Shown here one piece after another: positions 6,935 to 7,176 of a stretch of 7,176 nucleotides of DNA. Both the position numbers and the translations under genes were made by a program. The DNA is from Coriobacteriia bacterium (GTDB taxonomy: Bacteria > Actinomycetota > Coriobacteriia > Coriobacteriales > QAMH01): NCBI GenBank assembly GCA_900758075.1, contig CAAEQF010000102.1, positions 1-7,176 of the forward strand. Reading direction: 5' to 3'. The notes under the pieces were generated by a model. The model saw only the letters and a program-made list of their open reading frames with translations, did not search any database and had not been told where the DNA came from. The number at the start of each line of letters is the position of its first letter. The first letter of the stretch is position 1.

Positions 6935-6983
6935 GCCGTCCGCCCGCTTGCCCCATCGTCATGGGCAATCGGGCGAGGACGGC
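6935..6983 (-). promoter_or_regulatory. Long imperfect inverted repeat, probable leader hairpin upstream of the glycosyltransferase
   Basis: Bases 6935-6956 pair with 6961-6983 around a 4-nt loop. There are 5 bp next to the loop, a one-base bulge, 3 bp, a mismatch, 6 bp, a 2-nt bulge, then 6 bp (20 pairs in all). If transcription of the glycosyltransferase starts near 6991, the hairpin occupies the 5' end of a roughly 95-nt leader. It is not followed by a clear T tract on either strand, so it does not look like a standard terminator. It could be an mRNA-stabilising or regulatory hairpin, or a protein-binding palindrome between divergent genes. Confidence 0.5.
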
Positions 6984-6997
6984 AAAGTGATTCGAGT

Positions 6998-7003
6998 ATT
7001 GTA
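6998..7003 (-). promoter_or_regulatory. Candidate -10 element for the glycosyltransferase gene
   Basis: TACAAT on the minus strand (7003-6998) lies in a short AT-rich patch and matches five of six -10 positions. No convincing -35 lies 16-18 bp upstream. The assignment rests on position and base composition only. Confidence 0.3.
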
Positions 7004-7049
7004 ATGCAAATGAATATATGCTGCTAGGAAACTGGCCCGTGCGGGGCGT

Positions 7050-7055
7050 TATACT
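7050..7055 (+). promoter_or_regulatory. Candidate -10 element for the gene starting at 7086
   Basis: TATACT lies 30 bp upstream of the GTG start, which fits a leader of about 24 nt carrying the GAAGGGGGAG ribosome binding site. A recognisable TTGACA-like -35 is missing; GGAAAC at 7027-7032 sits at a plausible distance but matches poorly. Confidence 0.35.
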
Positions 7056-7085
7056 CACAATCACTAAATTTCGAAGGGGGAGCAC

Positions 7086-7176
7086 GTGGGCAAACTCACT
7101 CATATCGACGACGATTCCGACGAGATGGCCGCAGCGCAGGAGCTGATTGCGGCGCAACGTCAGGACGACGCGCCCG
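7086..7176 (+). CDS. Unknown protein, N-terminal fragment (3' end cut by window edge)
   Basis: A GTG start follows a strong purine-rich ribosome binding site (GGGGG at 7076-7080, 5 nt before the start) and a candidate -10. Thirty complete codons are visible. They begin MGKLTHIDDDSDEMAAAQ and continue into an Ala/Gln/Asp-rich acidic stretch with no membrane or signal character. The first residues LTHIDDD resemble the start of MoaC, but the following residues do not continue the MoaC pattern, so no function is assigned. It is divergent from the glycosyltransferase. Confidence 0.6.
   Translation, partial: MGKLTHIDDDSDEMAAAQELIAAQRQDDAP

Noticed and set aside
6897..7085. c-di-GMP riboswitch in the glycosyltransferase leader
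   Set aside because: The region has one long hairpin but not the two-helix architecture or conserved GCAAAG-type junction expected of the known c-di-GMP class I aptamer.

Overview
The window is a GC-rich, gene-dense bacterial chromosome segment. It holds four co-directional genes (metG, tatD, a flavoprotein gene, rsmA), flanked on the left by a divergent moeA-like gene and on the right by a convergent membrane glycosyltransferase gene. A further gene begins at the right edge. Codon use, the short MetRS without a C-terminal tRNA-binding module, the unusual MoeA subtype and the long TatD suggest a high-GC actinobacterium, most likely of the class Coriobacteriia (Eggerthellaceae or a related group). 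That placement is inference from sequence character, not a database result.

Left part (1-1146): a minus-strand MoeA-family gene, cut by the left edge, reads away from metG. The 136-bp gap between them holds two face-to-face promoter candidates whose footprints overlap. Middle (1147-5309): metG (methionyl-tRNA synthetase), a terminator-like hairpin, tatD (metal-dependent hydrolase/DNase), a flavodoxin-fold protein with a CX2CX2CX5C cysteine cluster, and rsmA/ksgA (16S rRNA dimethyladenosine transferase). The last three are tightly packed: the tatD stop codon overlaps the next Shine-Dalgarno, and there is an ATGA stop/start overlap before rsmA. This is the widespread metG-tatD-(rnmV or rpf)-rsmA-(ispE) translation/RNA-maturation cluster. 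Here the flavoprotein sits where rnmV or rpf usually is, and ispE does not follow.

Right part (5310-7176): a hairpin between the convergent rsmA and glycosyltransferase genes carries its U-rich tail on the minus strand, so it mainly terminates the glycosyltransferase. That enzyme is a multi-spanning GT2 polysaccharide-synthase-like protein with D, DAD, TED and QRMRW motifs. Its upstream region contains a 49-nt imperfect inverted repeat, likely within its 5' leader. A GTG-started gene of unknown function begins at 7086 and leaves the window after 30 codons.

No RNA genes, mobile elements, CRISPR arrays or large repeats were seen. The window is mostly housekeeping. The points worth following up are the divergent MoeA active site, the Fe-S-type flavoprotein inside a translation operon, and the structured leader of the glycosyltransferase.
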